Positions 43,790 through 55,917 of a stretch of DNA of 64,000 bases are shown in pieces. Made by a program: the position numbers and the translations under genes. The DNA is from Perognathus longimembris pacificus (lineage: Eukaryota; Chordata; Mammalia; Rodentia; Heteromyidae): the NCBI RefSeq assembly GCF_023159225.1, contig NC_063161.1, positions 811,001 to 875,000 on the forward strand. The letters are read 5' to 3'. Under the pieces are notes generated by a model, which was given only the letters and a program-made list of their open reading frames with translations, was not told where the DNA came from and did no database searches. Within the stretch, counting starts at the first letter, position 1. Every line of letters begins with the position of its first letter.

Positions 43790-45165
43790 TCTTAGAGATG
43801 AGGCCTTGCCAAGGTGCTGTGGTGAACTTGGATGTTTGTGGGCCACAAACCCATGTTTATTTGGCGATTCTACTTAAATGCACTATTATAGGCTCAGTTG
43901 TGGAATTTCGATCCTTCCTCCTCAGTGCGTTGTTGAGTTCCCTCTAGGGAAGATCCCTCTCTGGAGACTTTTGAGCCCGTCTTCTCATCCTTGGAGTTCT
44001 GGAATGACGGGCCTGTGTGAGACTGGGCTTCGTTCCTGAGCATCTCTTCCATCCTGTGGAGAACAGTCTCAGGTCTTTCCGTCTAATAAGCTGTGGTCGT
44101 GGAAGACCTCCGGTGTAGGTTGGGGAGAAGGGTGCAGGCCCAGCTTGCTGGTTGTCTTGGCACGCTTGGATGAGCAGGAGTAACGCTGGTAGCTCCTGCC
44201 TGGTGAGGATGCGCGTAGGGCCCCAGGAGTGAGGTCTGGAGGGAATACCGAATGGTAGGGCTGCTCCGGGACTGACTCCTGATGACCTTGGCCCAGGAGT
44301 AATTCACCCTCCAGTCGACTGGCCAGCCCAGAAGACGCAGCTGGGCATGACTGCTGGCCAGCAAAGGGCCCTGGGGGGCTCCAGCCCCCCCCCCCCCCCA
44401 ACTCAGGAGTGGCCCCCCGTACTTGCCTGGGTGGAGCAGCTCTAGCTCTAGGGCAAACAGCTTCGGTGCCTGAACACCTTAGGCATACTGCTAGTGCCCC
44501 TCCATCCACAAGGGGCCACCCCAAAACCAAGGGACCCTGGTGCCTTGTCTCAAATCACTTTGGAGGTAAATATTAGAGGGAAAGTTGTGGAGAGGCCACT
44601 GGATTTTATGGCTTAAGCCCAAGTGGAAGCAGCCAGTTTGGGGTTAGGCTCAGGCCTTTAAGGTCCTGTCTACAGGGTCCTGTTTTTGAAATCTTCAAGG
44701 GTCTGAGGTAAGCGGCTAGGGCCTAATTACCCCACGCCAGGGGCCCCACGATAAAGACGGGAGCATGTCCCCAGCCTGGCCGTGCCAGTCCTGCTGGGGC
44801 CTCCATCCTTGTCGGGGGCACCTCCAGTCTGTCCCCAGCCCCACCCTGTCGGTGACCTTTCCACCCTGGGTCCAGTTTTCCCCCTTTCCCAGCCTGGTCC
44901 CCCAGCTGGTGCCACTTGGGGTGGGGCCCATTCCTAGTTATCCACCACCTACAGAGCAAGGCACTCCTGGAACCTCCCAGGGCCCCCACACTTGCACACT
45001 TGTAGCCCCCCCCCCCACCAGCTCCTCTGAATCCTCTGTCACCTGTGCTTTCAAGATCTCCGCTCTCACCTCCTCAATGGAACCTCCCATCCCTGCTGCC
45101 CCCCTTCTCTCTGAACCTCCCTCCCACTGCCCTTCCTGGAACTGTCCCACCTGTGGCCCAGGACC
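43790..45165. other. DNA upstream of the BRD1 CpG island
   Basis: C-runs at 44384-44398 and 45008-45016. Unique-looking sequence becomes increasingly GC-rich to the right. No exon was recognised. Confidence 0.4.
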
Positions 45166-45187
45166 TGTTCTCTTCCCCCCTCTTCCA

Positions 45188-45466
45188 TTTCCCTCCCCTC
45201 CCCTCCCTCCCCTCTTCCCTCCTCCTCCCTCTCCCCCTCCCCTCTTCCCTCCTCCTCCCTCTCCCCCCTCCCCTCCTCTCCCTTCCCCCTCCCTCCCCCC
45301 TCCCCTCCTCTCCCTTCCCCCTCCCTCCCCTCTTCCCTCCTCCTCCCTCTCCCCCTTCCCCTCCCCCTCCCTCTCCCCCCCTCCCCTCCTCCTCCCCCTC
45401 CCCCTCCTCCCTCCCTCTCCCCCCTCCCCTCTTCTCTCCCTCCTTCCCCCTCCCCCCCCCCCCCCC
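45188..45466. repeat. Uninterrupted 279-nt pyrimidine tract at the BRD1 promoter edge
   Basis: Every base from 45188 to 45466 is C or T, in CCTCCC/CTCTTCCC-type repeats, ending in 15 C. The first purines are A at 45187 and G at 45467. Such mirror-like homopurine-homopyrimidine tracts are known to be able to form triplex DNA. It lies about 40 nt from a YY1-like site in the BRD1 CpG island. Confidence 0.97.
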
Positions 45467-46810
45467 GTCCCCGCCCCGCCCACCCCTCGGCCGGCGGGCG
45501 CGCGTCATGGCGGCGGCGGGCGGGGCGCGTCCGCACGCAGCGCGCGGGGCGGAGCGCCCGCCGCATTGTTTGCTTGGCGGAGGAGCGAGCTGCGCCCCGC
45601 CGGCGTCCGAGCAGCCCTGTCCCCGCGCCCGCCGCCCGGCCGGGCCCCGAGCCGGCGCCGCCGACCCCGCCCGAGCCGCGGCGCCCTGCGGGCCCGGAGC
45701 CGCCGGCCGAGCGCGCCTGGAGCCCGGCGGGGCCCGGCCGCGCGGCCGTTGGCGGAGGAGCCGCGGCGCCATTAGCGCCGCCCCGGCCGCGCCGGCTCCG
45801 CGCCCGCCCGCCCGCCGCCGGGCTCCCGCGGCCGCGGCGCCCCGAAGGTGAGGCGCCCCCGCCGCTCCCGCTCCGGCGCCATGTTTGCGGCGCCGGCGGC
45901 TCCGCATTGTCCGCGGGCGGGCGGGCGGGCGGGCGGGCGGCGGAGGCCGGCGGGCGGCCGGCGGCCCGGAGCCGGGTGGGAGGCCGGGGGAGGGCGGGGA
46001 GGTCGGCGGTGCCCGGGCGGCTGAGGAGGCCGGGGCGTCGCGGGCCGCGGCCGACGGGGAGGCCCGGCGCGGGGTGGAGGCGGAGGCCGGGGCGCGGCGG
46101 GGGCGGGAGCGGGGGGCCGGGGGGCCGGGGGGCCGGGGTCTCGGGTCTCGCGTCGGCCCCGGCCCCGGTCCCGGCCCCGCGCGGCCTGCCGTGCCTCCGG
46201 AGCGGCCCGCGTTATGTAACCGATAGGCCCGGCCGGCCGGCCCAGGCAGGAAGCCCGCTCGAGGGTGCCGAGGGCGCGCCGCCCGCCGCCCGCCGCCCGC
46301 CGCCCGCCGGCGGGGCTGTGCAGGAAACGCCGGGGACGAGCGCGGCCTGGCCGGGCCTTTGTGCGTGAGCGCGGCTGCGCCTCCGGGCCGGCCGGGCGCC
46401 GCTCCTCCGGGCCGGGGGCCGCGCGCGAGCGGGGGCCCCGGGGAGCGCGGCCGGCCGCGGCCCGCCTCCGAGCGTCCCCGCCGGGGTCCTCGCCGGGGTC
46501 GGGGCCGCGTCCCGGGCTCGGTGTGCGCCCGCCCCGCGGTGCCCCCCGGTGCCCCTCGCTGCCCGGGGGAGGGAGGGGGCCCGGAGAGTCTAGACGGACT
46601 GCGCGTCCCGGACGGGCGCGGACACGGCCTCGCCTTTCCTTGGCCCCCGGAGCCGTTGAGGACGATCCTCGCGAGCTCCCGCGGGGGGCCCGGGCCCGGG
46701 CAGGGGCGGCGGATGGGGCCCGGGCCGGGCCGCCGAGCCCCCTCCTCCCCCGGCTCCCGGCCGCGCCGTCCGAGCCCGGAGCTGCCGCCGCCGCGGCCGT
46801 CACGAAGCAG
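45467..46810 (+). promoter_or_regulatory. BRD1: CpG island, BRD1 promoter
   Basis: A CpG-dense TATA-less region before the BRD1 coding exon. A YY1-like site, CATGGCGGC, lies at 45506-45514. The transcription start is not readable from sequence, but the island position matches BRD1 in human. Confidence 0.8.
45520..45847 (+). other. BRD1: Candidate BRD1 non-coding first exon, donor at 45848
   Basis: CGAAG|GTGAGG at 45847/45848 is a good donor inside the island. The 5' edge is a guess. It would splice to the acceptor at 48242-48243 across a 2.4-kb intron. Confidence 0.4.
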
Positions 46811-48243
46811 TAGGTTAGAGTCGTGCAGGAAAGTGGCCACAGGCGCTCGCTCGCTGGGAGAAAGTGTGGGTTTTGGAGGGCCGGCGATAGGTAGAACTTC
46901 CCGGTGCCTGGCCGGGAAGGAGAAAATTACATGTTTGTCTGAACTTGGGAGTAACCAGCTGTTGCTTCTGCTCCACCTCAGTAATGACCCGGGAGCCCGT
47001 CCCCGGGTGCGTGCGCTTCCCCCAGCCGGCCGCCCGGCACAGGCTCCTCCGGGGGGCCCACCCCCACTCCTTTCAGAAGGGGCTGCAGGCTGGCTGGGCT
47101 GGGAATCCGGGGTGAGCGCCCTTGGAGGCCCCTCGGACTCAGGTCACTTGGAATTTGGCTGACTGCGATGTCTTTCATGTTCCCCTTTGTACGGTGTTGC
47201 CAGGAAAAGGTACAGCTTGTAAGCCACCCACCTCTGAAAAGAGCAAATTCTGGCAAACCCCTGTCCGAGTGTTCAGGCCTCCGAGCCAGCGATGGGGACA
47301 CCCGCTGCACCGCCCAGCGTGGGGTCGCAGCCTCGTCCTTGCTCCGGAGCCCGAGTGGAGCATGGTACCTTCAGTTACCTAAGAGGCAAGCAGAGGTGCT
47401 CCTCGGCGTGTTGCAAAGCGCCTGGTCCTGCCTTGGCCTGAGTGGGATGGACAGGCTGAGGCGGCCCGGGGGCTCACTGTTGAGCTGTGGAAGCTGTGTT
47501 CCCTCCGCTGCAGACCGGCACAGCGGCCGCTCCCCTTGGGTCCTGGCCTGCCCGTGGAGGATGTGTTGATGGACAGGCTGGTGGCTCTGTGTTGTGGGAC
47601 GTATGGAGGGTATGTTTGTGGACAGGCTGTAGTCGATGTCTCGTTGCCTTAGGTTGCTGGGCCTTGAAGCTTCTGGCCCCCAGCAGGAGCCTGTGGGGAC
47701 TGGCCACTTGGGCTCACAGGCCATCCCTTGGCAACAGCAGGTATGGAAAGGAAGTTTCAGGGGAGTATTCTTTGTGACCAGGTAGCCGTTGTGCATCCCC
47801 GTGGTCATGGCTTCTGTGCCTTGTGGGTGGACTTCCCTGAGGGACAGCTTGCAGCCCAGAAAACCCCTGCTGCACTTGTGAGAGGCCAGTCCCTGCTCTG
47901 GTGGCATGGTTCTGTAAAGGCGATGGTGAGTGATGGCCGTCAGTGACTTGGCTGTTCATCAGGAGCCTCTGAGCGCTACTTTTGCATGCTGTTTGTCCGC
48001 TTACTGCCTTTGCACCTGCCATCTGGCCCTGGGGAGTCACTGAACCCTGGCAGAAGGTGCGTGTTGGAATGTGGTCATGAGTCCTGGGAGGAGTAGCTTG
48101 GAAGCCTCAGAAACCTGTTAGTTGTAAGTTTCATCTTGGGGTGTCGAGTTGATGAGGTAGCGCCGCCCAAGTGTATTTTGTGGCTTCCGCCAGTCTCTAG
48201 TGACCCTGCATTGAACTGTCTTTTGCCTTTTCCTTGGTTTCAG
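46811..48243 (+). other. BRD1: BRD1 first intron, right part
   Basis: SINE-free, moderately GC-rich sequence ending in CCTTGGTTTCAG at 48243. No further exon was recognised. Confidence 0.55.
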
Positions 48244-48257
48244 GTAATCATTGCCAA

Positions 48258-49621
48258 ATGAGGAGGAAAGGACGATGTCATCGAGGCTCCACAGCGAGGC
48301 ATCCTTCCTCCCCCAGTGTTAAGCACTCCCCCACGCGAGAAACACTGACTTACGCTCAGGCTCAAAGGATGGTTGAGATAGAAATCGAAGGGCGCTTGCA
48401 TCGCATCAGTATTTTTGATCCCTTGGAGATCATATTAGAAGATGACCTCACTGCTCAAGAAATGAGCGAATGCAACAGCAATAAAGAAAATAGCGAGAGA
48501 CCACCTGTTTGCTTAAGAACTAAGCGTCACAAAAACAACAGGGTCAAAAAGAAAAACGAAGCCCTCCCTAGCTCCCATGGCACCCCAGCCTCTGCCAGTG
48601 CCCTCCCTGAGCCCAAGGTGCGGATCGTGGAGTACAGCCCTCCCTCTGCTCCCAGGAGGCCCCCCATGTACTATAAGTTCATCGAGAAGTCTGCCGAGGA
48701 GCTGGACAAAGAGGTGGAGTACGACATGGATGAGGAGGACTATGCCTGGCTGGAGATCATTAACGAGAAGCGGAAGAGCGATTGTGTCTCAGCGGTGTCA
48801 CAGAACATGTTTGAGTTCCTGATGGACCGCTTTGAGAAGGAGTCTTACTGCGAGAACCAGAAGCAGGGCGAGCAGCAGTCCCTGATCGATGAGGATGCTG
48901 TGTGCTGCATCTGCATGGACGGGGAGTGTCAGAACAGCAACGTGATCCTCTTCTGCGACATGTGCAACCTGGCCGTGCACCAGGAGTGCTACGGGGTGCC
49001 CTACATACCCGAGGGCCAGTGGCTCTGCCGCCACTGCCTGCAGTCCCGGTCCCGTCCTGCTGACTGTGTGCTGTGCCCCAATAAGGGTGGTGCCTTCAAA
49101 AAGACGGACGACGACCGCTGGGGCCACGTGGTGTGTGCCCTGTGGATCCCGGAGGTCGGCTTTGCCAACACGGTGTTCATCGAGCCCATCGACGGGGTGA
49201 GGAACATCCCCCCAGCCCGCTGGAAACTGACGTGCTACCTCTGTAAGCAGAAGGGCGTGGGTGCGTGCATCCAGTGCCACAAAGCAAACTGCTACACGGC
49301 ATTCCACGTGACCTGCGCCCAGAAGGCCGGCCTGTACATGAAGATGGAGCCTGTGAAGGAGCTGACGGGTGGCAGCACCACCTTCTCGGTCAGAAAGACT
49401 GCCTACTGTGATGTCCACACGCCTCCGGGGTGTACCCGGAGGCCCCTGAACATTTATGGGGATGTTGAGATGAAAAATGGTGTCTGTAGAAAAGACAGCT
49501 CAGTCAAAACAGTCAGGTCCACATCCAAGGTCAGGAAGAAAGCAAAGAAGGGCAAGAAAACAGTGGCGGAGCCCTGTGCGGTGCTGCCCACAGTGTGCGC
49601 TCCGTATATTCCCCCTCAGAG
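48258..49621 (+). CDS. BRD1: BRD1 (BRPF2), first coding exon, N-terminal part
   Basis: The exon runs from the acceptor at 48243 to the donor GTAAGC at 49622. Translation from ATG 48258 gives 454 codons plus 2 nt and ends in PPQR, exactly where the human exon ends. BRD1 is the scaffold of a nuclear HBO1 (KAT7)/MOZ-type histone acetyltransferase complex. Visible parts are an N-terminal region (about 30-80) that binds HBO1 in the known structure; an enhancer-of-polycomb-like segment (about 120-175, [12 protein letters not shown] onwards); a first PHD finger starting with C216/C219; a zinc knuckle near 269 ([14 protein letters not shown]); and a second PHD finger (about 323-385). A lysine-rich tail follows at 430-445. 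The bromodomain and PWWP domain lie in exons beyond the window. The reading frame continues upstream of the ATG, but that part crosses the splice site. Intact and highly conserved. Confidence 0.97.
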
Positions 49622-50107
49622 GTAAGCGCATCTTAGCGTCGGCTGGAGGATGAGCCTGGAGTGAAGGACTTTGAGGGGGACACGGGTTTGGGCCTGCAGG
49701 GGTGCCCTGGCACATGACAGCAGGAGCGTCACACCCCCTAGGACGGGGCCGGATTTACTTACCACCGGCATTTTGGTGGGGAGCAGTACAGTGCTGTAAA
49801 AGACTTGGACTAGGGATGGTTTATAGTCTTCAGGTCAGACATGGGCACTCTGGTCCCCAGGTTGTGGGACCTGATAGCTGGAAAAGAGGAGCTGTGGTCA
49901 GTAAGGCAGCCCCTCAAGATTAGGATGGGAGTTGTGGTCAGGAGGGTGAGGGTAACTCCCTACCTACTTTGTCAACTCCTTGCTTTCCTGATGATTTGGG
50001 CTTTCTGAGCTCCGGCCGTGGTCTTGTTCTGGGTGGTGGTGGTGGTGGGGCCTTCCCCTGGCTCTCTCTCTGGGACCCTCTCAGGAGCGGTTGTACATGT
50101 CCTTCGC

Positions 50108-50185
50108 TAGCCTTTGTCTCTGGCATGGGAGTTCGAACTTGGGGCCTTGAACTTGCTAGGCAAGCACTCTGCCTTGTGTCTTCTT
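50108..50185 (-). mobile_element. Antisense ID fragment
   Basis: GGGGCCTTGAACTTGCTAGG, then CAAGCACTCTGCC. Confidence 0.6.
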
Positions 50186-50719
50186 GATCTGTTCCTTTTA
50201 CCACTGACTTTTTTTTAATTCTGTTATCTTTAAAAGTGCTCTTTGCATTGTTAAGAATATGAGGTAAGTGACTGAGTGAATTTTCACACCAGAACCCGCA
50301 AGTGTGGAATAAATGATCCTTTCTAGGTCGCACTCCTCCTCTTTACCCACTTGAAGAAGTCACTTGTGTGTGTGGGGTGTGGGCTTTTTCACAGTCCTCT
50401 CAGGTAAGAGCAGCCTGAGTGGTGAGCTGAGGCAGACAGATACTCCTGAGAGCAGGCAGCACAGCGTGTGTGACGTGGGCTTTGAGTTTCAGAAGGGGCA
50501 CGCACGTGCGTGAAATCACTCTGCAAATGGGTAGACCCTACACTTCCGTTAAACATTGTCGGAATGTTAGCTGTTATTTTCCTTTGTATCTGTGGTTTGC
50601 AGTGACTCCCTTACCAGTTTGTTGTGATTACAAAATGGGGCTGGGTGTTAGTGTCAGAAGTTTATAAGGGACTCACTAGCTAGCCTGGGAATGAAAAGAG
50701 GTTTCACTTTAGGAGGCAT

Positions 50720-50930
50720 GAACCACCAGCACCAGTTAGTGTTAGTTGCTGGGAGCTGGTGGCAGTTTGAAGCCAAGCCAAACAGAAATGTCTATGTGAC
50801 TCTTAGCTCCAATTAACCATCAAAAAGCTAGAACTGTAGCTCAAGTAGTAGAATGCCGTCCCTGAGCAAAAAAGCTAAGCAAGAGTGTGAAGACTTGAGT
50901 TCAAGACCCAGTGAATACCAACAACAAAAA
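50720..50930 (+). mobile_element. B1-dID SINE, decayed left part
   Basis: TGTGACTCTTAGCTCCAATT is followed by the right monomer (AACTGTAGCTCAAGTAGTAG). Confidence 0.65.
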
Positions 50931-51914
50931 ATACTTGGGTGTAATTTTATTTTGCCTTTTTTCCCAAATGAATCTTGTTTCCTTACACAGTGCTGTACAT
51001 CCTCACGGAGTCCATGGATTCAGAGAAAGTGACTAGCCACAGCTCATAACCCTTCTCCTGCAGAGAGAGAGAGGACCAAGGTGTCGGTCCCATAGGGTGG
51101 TCAGCCTGACCTCATGGGTGCTCTCACTGCGGTGATAGGCTAAAGAAGCCTAGAAACAAAGGCAGTCCCATACCAGAAGTCTGAGGCCTCCCTTTTCCGG
51201 CCAGCACCCTGTGATAACCTGCTTTGGGTGAGGGTAGGGCCTGCTGGCTCCTGGGCTTGGTCCTGGGGTTTCTGGTGTTGAGGTGTTTGGGATGGGAGAC
51301 TCCTACCGGGTAGGAGGGCCTGTGGGAAGAGAGCATCGGTGGCTTGAGTTGCTGGAGTTGACAGAAGAAAATGGAAGCTTGGGCCTGAGGATTTCCGAGC
51401 AGGTGCTGACAAACAGTGGTGAAAGGTGGTGGCTGGCTTGTGTTCGGTTTTTCTTTTCTTTTTTTCCCCCCTTTACCTAATCTAGGAGCTGTGAGGAGAG
51501 GCAGAATGTGTACCTGAGCCCGTGTTTTGTTCTGTCAGCCTGGCAGCCTGGTCGGGTGTTTGCGGCACCGCCGGCCTCAGCTTGACTGCATGGGGTTGGT
51601 TGGGCCTGCCTTGCGGGTGGGAGAGGCAGGCCTTGGGCACAGCGCGGGACGTGACGGGAGGCCGAGGCGTGTGAGTGACTGACTGCCCCAAGCCCAGTGT
51701 GCATCTGGCCTGGCCACCTGTGGCTAGGGAGCACGGGCAGCCCTCGGCGGGGCTGCAGGGTGCTGCTGCTTAGTCTGTTCTGCCCGCAGGCAGTTGAGAC
51801 ATGAGGAACGCTGTGAGAAGGACGTGGGGCCATCCACACATCCACACAGTTGTTGAGGAGACTTTAGAGAAGAGGGGCTCCCTTACTTTTCTTTGTGGTA
51901 ATGGCATTGTTGTT
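50931..51914. other. BRD1 intron stretch with no recognised feature
   Basis: Unique-looking and moderately GC-rich. No exon was recognised. Confidence 0.4.
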
Positions 51915-52108
51915 TGTTTGCCAGTCCTGGGACTTGAACTCAGGGCCTGAGCACTGTCCCTGGCTTCTTTTTGCTCAAGGCCAGCACTCTACCATTTGAT
52001 CCACAGCGCCACTTCTGGCTTTTTCTGTTTATGTGGTGCTGGGGAATTGAACCCAGGGCTTCGTGCGTGCTAGGCAAGCACTCTACCACTAGGCCACGTT
52101 CCCAGCCC
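51915..52108 (-). mobile_element. IDL-Geo SINE
   Basis: An antisense dimer, GCCAGTCCTGGGACTTGAAC to CCACGTTCCCAGCCCC. Confidence 0.88.
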
Positions 52109-52306
52109 CTGGCTTTTCCTTTTTGGACTCAGATTATGTGTCCTTGGTCTAGGTTTTCAGTTCTCATGTCTTATGGGATCACCTATGTGTGGTAGTTCAT
52201 CATTGAACAGTTAGGCAGAGTGTACCATAAATTGGGGAAAGGTAAGGAAAGTCTAAAGACAGAAGAATTCCCTTTTTTGTTACTCTTTAATTTTATTTTA
52301 ATTAAA

Positions 52307-52415
52307 AAAATTTTTTTTGCCAGTCCTCCCACTTGGGACTCAGGGCCTGAGCACTGTCCCTGGCTTCCTTTTGCTCAAGGCTAGCACTCTGCCACCTGAG
52401 CCACAGCGCCACTTC
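52307..52415 (-). mobile_element. IDL-Geo right monomer, truncated
   Basis: Antisense right monomer only, broken off at GCGCCACTTCA. The left part is missing. Confidence 0.8.
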
Positions 52416-52419
52416 ATGC

Positions 52420-54080
52420 TGCTCCCTGGGGGATATGGGGCCCCGGCCAGGGGAGGTCTGGAAGAGAAGGGACAGATAAGGAATGGGTCCTCCTGGATCG
52501 CTTGAGTCTGGCACCTCATCAGATCTTCTTTGCTTCCAGTTGTGGGTGTCTCCTACCTTTAGAGGACTGGTGGTTGGTGAAGCGGCTGCCATCTGCTTTG
52601 GTCTGGACTGGGGCTTACTAGCTTCTCTCAGTGCATCCTGCTCAGCATAGATGCTTAAGCAGCGAGCATGTTACTGGGTTCGTGATGAAGATGAGGAGTT
52701 CCTCGTACTTGGTTCATTCACGGGGGCGAGGGCGGGGGGCTGCTTACTGCTTGCGAGTCCCTTCTGTCCTGCTGCCGGCCGGGTAGGGACTGCAGTGGAC
52801 TGTGAGGACTGAGCAGCCACCTTGCTGTGGAGAGAGAGAGTAACAGTAGATTCTGGCATGGGTTTTTGTGCTTTTTTTTCCCTTCCATGCTTTTGACAGT
52901 TAATTTTATTATGTTGTCCTTGATATACAGTAGTTTGAGGATTTTTCAAAACAAGGCATGCAGAAATGATATGCATTTGGTGTCGATAGCAGATGTTGAA
53001 TTTCGCTCCCTCTTGTGCTAGTGATAGTACCGTGTTTGAGAGAGGCTGGTGGCAGTGGCCACAGCTCCTACTCAACCCTGTTGTTAATCGGTGCTCTGGG
53101 CACGCCGTGTTGCTCGGTGGGATAGGTGCCTTGAGTTTTATTTTCATTTACAATATTAGCAACTTACAGACGCGTGCTACCTGTTGTATGTTGGTCAGGT
53201 TGTGGGTTGAGAAGTTGACACTCGCTTGACAGGAATCCAGATGACCTGATAAGAACCAAAGAATATGAGAAGTCTGGGTGCTCCAAGAGTATTCTCAGAT
53301 TGTATCTTTGATTCTTAGAAGCAGTGCATTTATTGAGCTAAGAACTAGCGCTTTCAGGCTACCCATCCTGACTGCCCCACCATCTGGGCTTCCCCCCCCC
53401 CCCCCCAGTGTCTTCCCTGGGCACACAGAGCACATGTGTGGCAGAGGGGCACCCCTGAGCGGAACTGCCTTTCTCTTTTCACTTTCATCATAGTTTGGCA
53501 AGGTTTGTTTTCTTCTTGTTACTAGTGTGAGCAGGTTTATTGTTGCACGCAGTCTTGACACTTCCTGCTCAGGTGTGACCTGGCGTGCTCCTAGTCCACA
53601 CGAGCTTCACTGTGGAGTGGATGGGCCTGGTTCCAGAGTTTTGAGAGAGCCTTTCCCTGGCACGCCAAAGACACCTCTTCAGGTGTGTGCTGAGACCCGC
53701 CTGGCTTGAGTGTCATCTTTTTAAACTTGGAAATAAGTTCAGATTTGCAACAACCTGGTGATTCCTTGCGGCCCTGTGTGACTTCTGGAGGTGTTTATTC
53801 CTGGTGCCTTAATCAGTGGCCCCGGGGAGAGTTGAAGATAAGGAGATACAGAGGGGTTGTAGGATGGCCCTTGCTTGGCCAGCCTTCCCAGTGAAGACTG
53901 ACTGTGAGTGTCCACCTGGCTTCTCTGTCCAGGGTGCTGCCCTTCTTTCACCTTTGTGATGATTGTGCTGATTGGTTAGTTATGGGAGTGGGAGGGGAGG
54001 TGGCACATCACTGCAGGACACCGGCATGGGGAGGAGGCCCTGTACCTAGAAGAAGCTGCCTGGTGCTAGCTCCTGTGTGT
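52420..54080. other. BRD1 intron stretch with no recognised feature
   Basis: Contains a C-run at 53393-53406. About 1.6 kb free of clear SINEs. No exon was recognised. Confidence 0.4.
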
Positions 54081-54118
54081 GTGTGTGTGTGCGCGCGCGC
54101 ACGTGCACGCGTGCAGGT
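54074..54118. repeat. (TG)n(CG)n alternating purine-pyrimidine tract
   Basis: TG repeats run into GCGCGCGCGC and then GCACGTGCACGCGTGCA. Alternating tracts of this type are known Z-DNA formers. Confidence 0.9.
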
Positions 54119-54562
54119 GTGTAGGGGGAGAGGGGGGAGGTGTGTGCTGAGCAGAGCTCAGCCGCTGGGTAGATTTATAGTAAAATTGGGGTTGAATCAG
54201 ATGGGCTATCACCTCGGTCACCTCTGAGAAGGTCTTGCTTCCTGGCGTGTACTTGATGAATAGCCTGTTGCTGTTGTCCTGATAGCTCTGTCCTGATGAT
54301 CACAACTGACCTGATCTTGGCCATGCAGAGGCTCCAGTAGTCCAACCCAGAGGCAAATTCCATTTTTTACTTCTTAAAATTTTAAGTAGTTGTACAAAGG
54401 GGTTTCATTTCAACAAGTCAGATTATGTATGACTTGATCCATGTCATCTCTTCCATCATTCCCTCTCTTTCCCAATTTCACCCATACTCTGAAGTTACGT
54501 AGCTCCGTTTTTACACATGTACGTTGAGTATAATGACTATTTGCCTACCCTTTCTCTCTTTT

Positions 54563-54755
54563 CTTTTTTGCCTCTCGTGGGGCTTGGACTCAGGGCCTGA
54601 GCACTGTCCCTGGCTTCTTTGTGCTCAAGCACTCTATCACTTGAGCCACAGCACCACTTACGGCTTTTTCTGTTTATGTGGTGCTGAGGAATCGAACCCA
54701 GGGCTTCGTGCATGCTAGGCAAGTGCTCTACCATCAAGGCCCATTCCCACCCCCT
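54563..54755 (-). mobile_element. IDL-Geo SINE
   Basis: An antisense dimer, TGGGGCTTGGACTCAGGGCC to GGCCCATTCCCACCCC, with part of the right monomer deleted. Confidence 0.83.
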
Positions 54756-54794
54756 CCGTTTCTCTTATTTAAAAATTATTTTAATAATTTTACT

Positions 54795-55024
54795 TTTTTG
54801 CCAGTCCTAGGGCTTGAACTTGGCCTGGGCACTGTCCCTGAGCTTCTTTTGCTCACGGCTAGCACTCTGCCACTGAAGCCGCAGTGCACCTTCTAGCTTT
54901 TTCTGAGTAGTTTATTGGACATGAGTCTCTTGGACTTTCCTTCTTAGGCTGGCTGAAAGCCCAGATCCTCAGACCTCAGCCTCCTGAGTAGCTCGGGTTC
55001 CAGGCCTGAGCCACTGGCCCTGGC
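54795..55024 (-). mobile_element. B1-dID SINE
   Basis: An antisense dimer, GCCAGTCCTAGGGCTTGAAC to GCCTGAGCCACTGGCCCTGG. Confidence 0.85.
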
Positions 55025-55537
55025 TGCCCCTCCTGTCCTGTCTGTGCCTCCTCCCTTTATCTAACCAAAATAAACACTTTAGCTTTCTGGTACTCCCATT
55101 GTTAAACTGTTCAGAGGAGTTAAACTATTGGAATCCTCCCTCGCCTATATCCTGTAGAGGAAAATTCTTTAGAGGCCTTAGAGGCAAAATGACTTTTTTT
55201 TTTTAAACACTTGGGACTGTCAAATTCAGTAAAACCATAAACCAGTATATGCAAGGAATTCTTGGAGGCCCACACTGGTTGAACCCACATAAAATCACGC
55301 TGAAGTATGTGACAAATCACTGCAAATTTATCAAAATTGTGATGAAGATGAAATCGTAAATAAGAGCACCAAATGAAAAGGAATATAACATAGAGGGGTG
55401 AATGTGCTCAGGGCCTGCTATGCTTCCACGTGCAAGGCTATATGCACCTTTTGTCTTCTTGGCTTGGCCTTTAATCTCGTTTTTAGTGATATCTATAAAA
55501 ATTGTTTTTCAACTTGCTTCCTTTTTCCCCCTCCCCA

Positions 55538-55917
55538 GTATGATGATGTGAACTCAGGGTCTGATCTCATGCTTACTTGGCTTGCTTTGTTGGTTTATCA
55601 CTGAGCCTCCTATCTAGCCTGGCCTTTCGTTAGTTCTTTTAGAGATTGAGTTGCTTGGTCTTTTCTGCCTGGGCTGGCCTTGAATGGTAATTCTCTGGCT
55701 CTCAGCCTCCTGAGTAGCTAGGCTCCGTAATCTTGGTGGGCATGAGCTACCAGCGCCTGGCTTCAACGTGGAAATCATTACGTGTGTGTGTGTGTGCGTG
55801 TGTGTGTGTATGTGTATGTATGTATATACTGGAACTGGGGCTTGAACTCATGGCTTCATGCTCTTTTCTTTTTCTGCTCGAGGCTGACACTGCCACTTGA
55901 GCCACACCTCTACTTCC
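55538..55917 (-). mobile_element. Antisense B1-dID, TG repeat and right-monomer fragment
   Basis: 55538-55762 is a diverged B1-dID (CCTCCTGAGTAGCTAGGCTC). A (TG)n-type tract lies at 55778-55826. 55827-55917 is an antisense right monomer (GGAACTGGGGCTTGAACTCA). Confidence 0.7.

Noticed and set aside
45074..46840. A 588-residue minus-strand frame and overlapping plus frames at the BRD1 island
   Set aside because: They come from the pyrimidine tract and CpG-dense DNA. The real first exon of BRD1 is non-coding.
48234..48257. Upstream extension of the BRD1 frame
   Set aside because: It crosses the intron-exon boundary at 48243/48244. The conserved start is ATG 48258.
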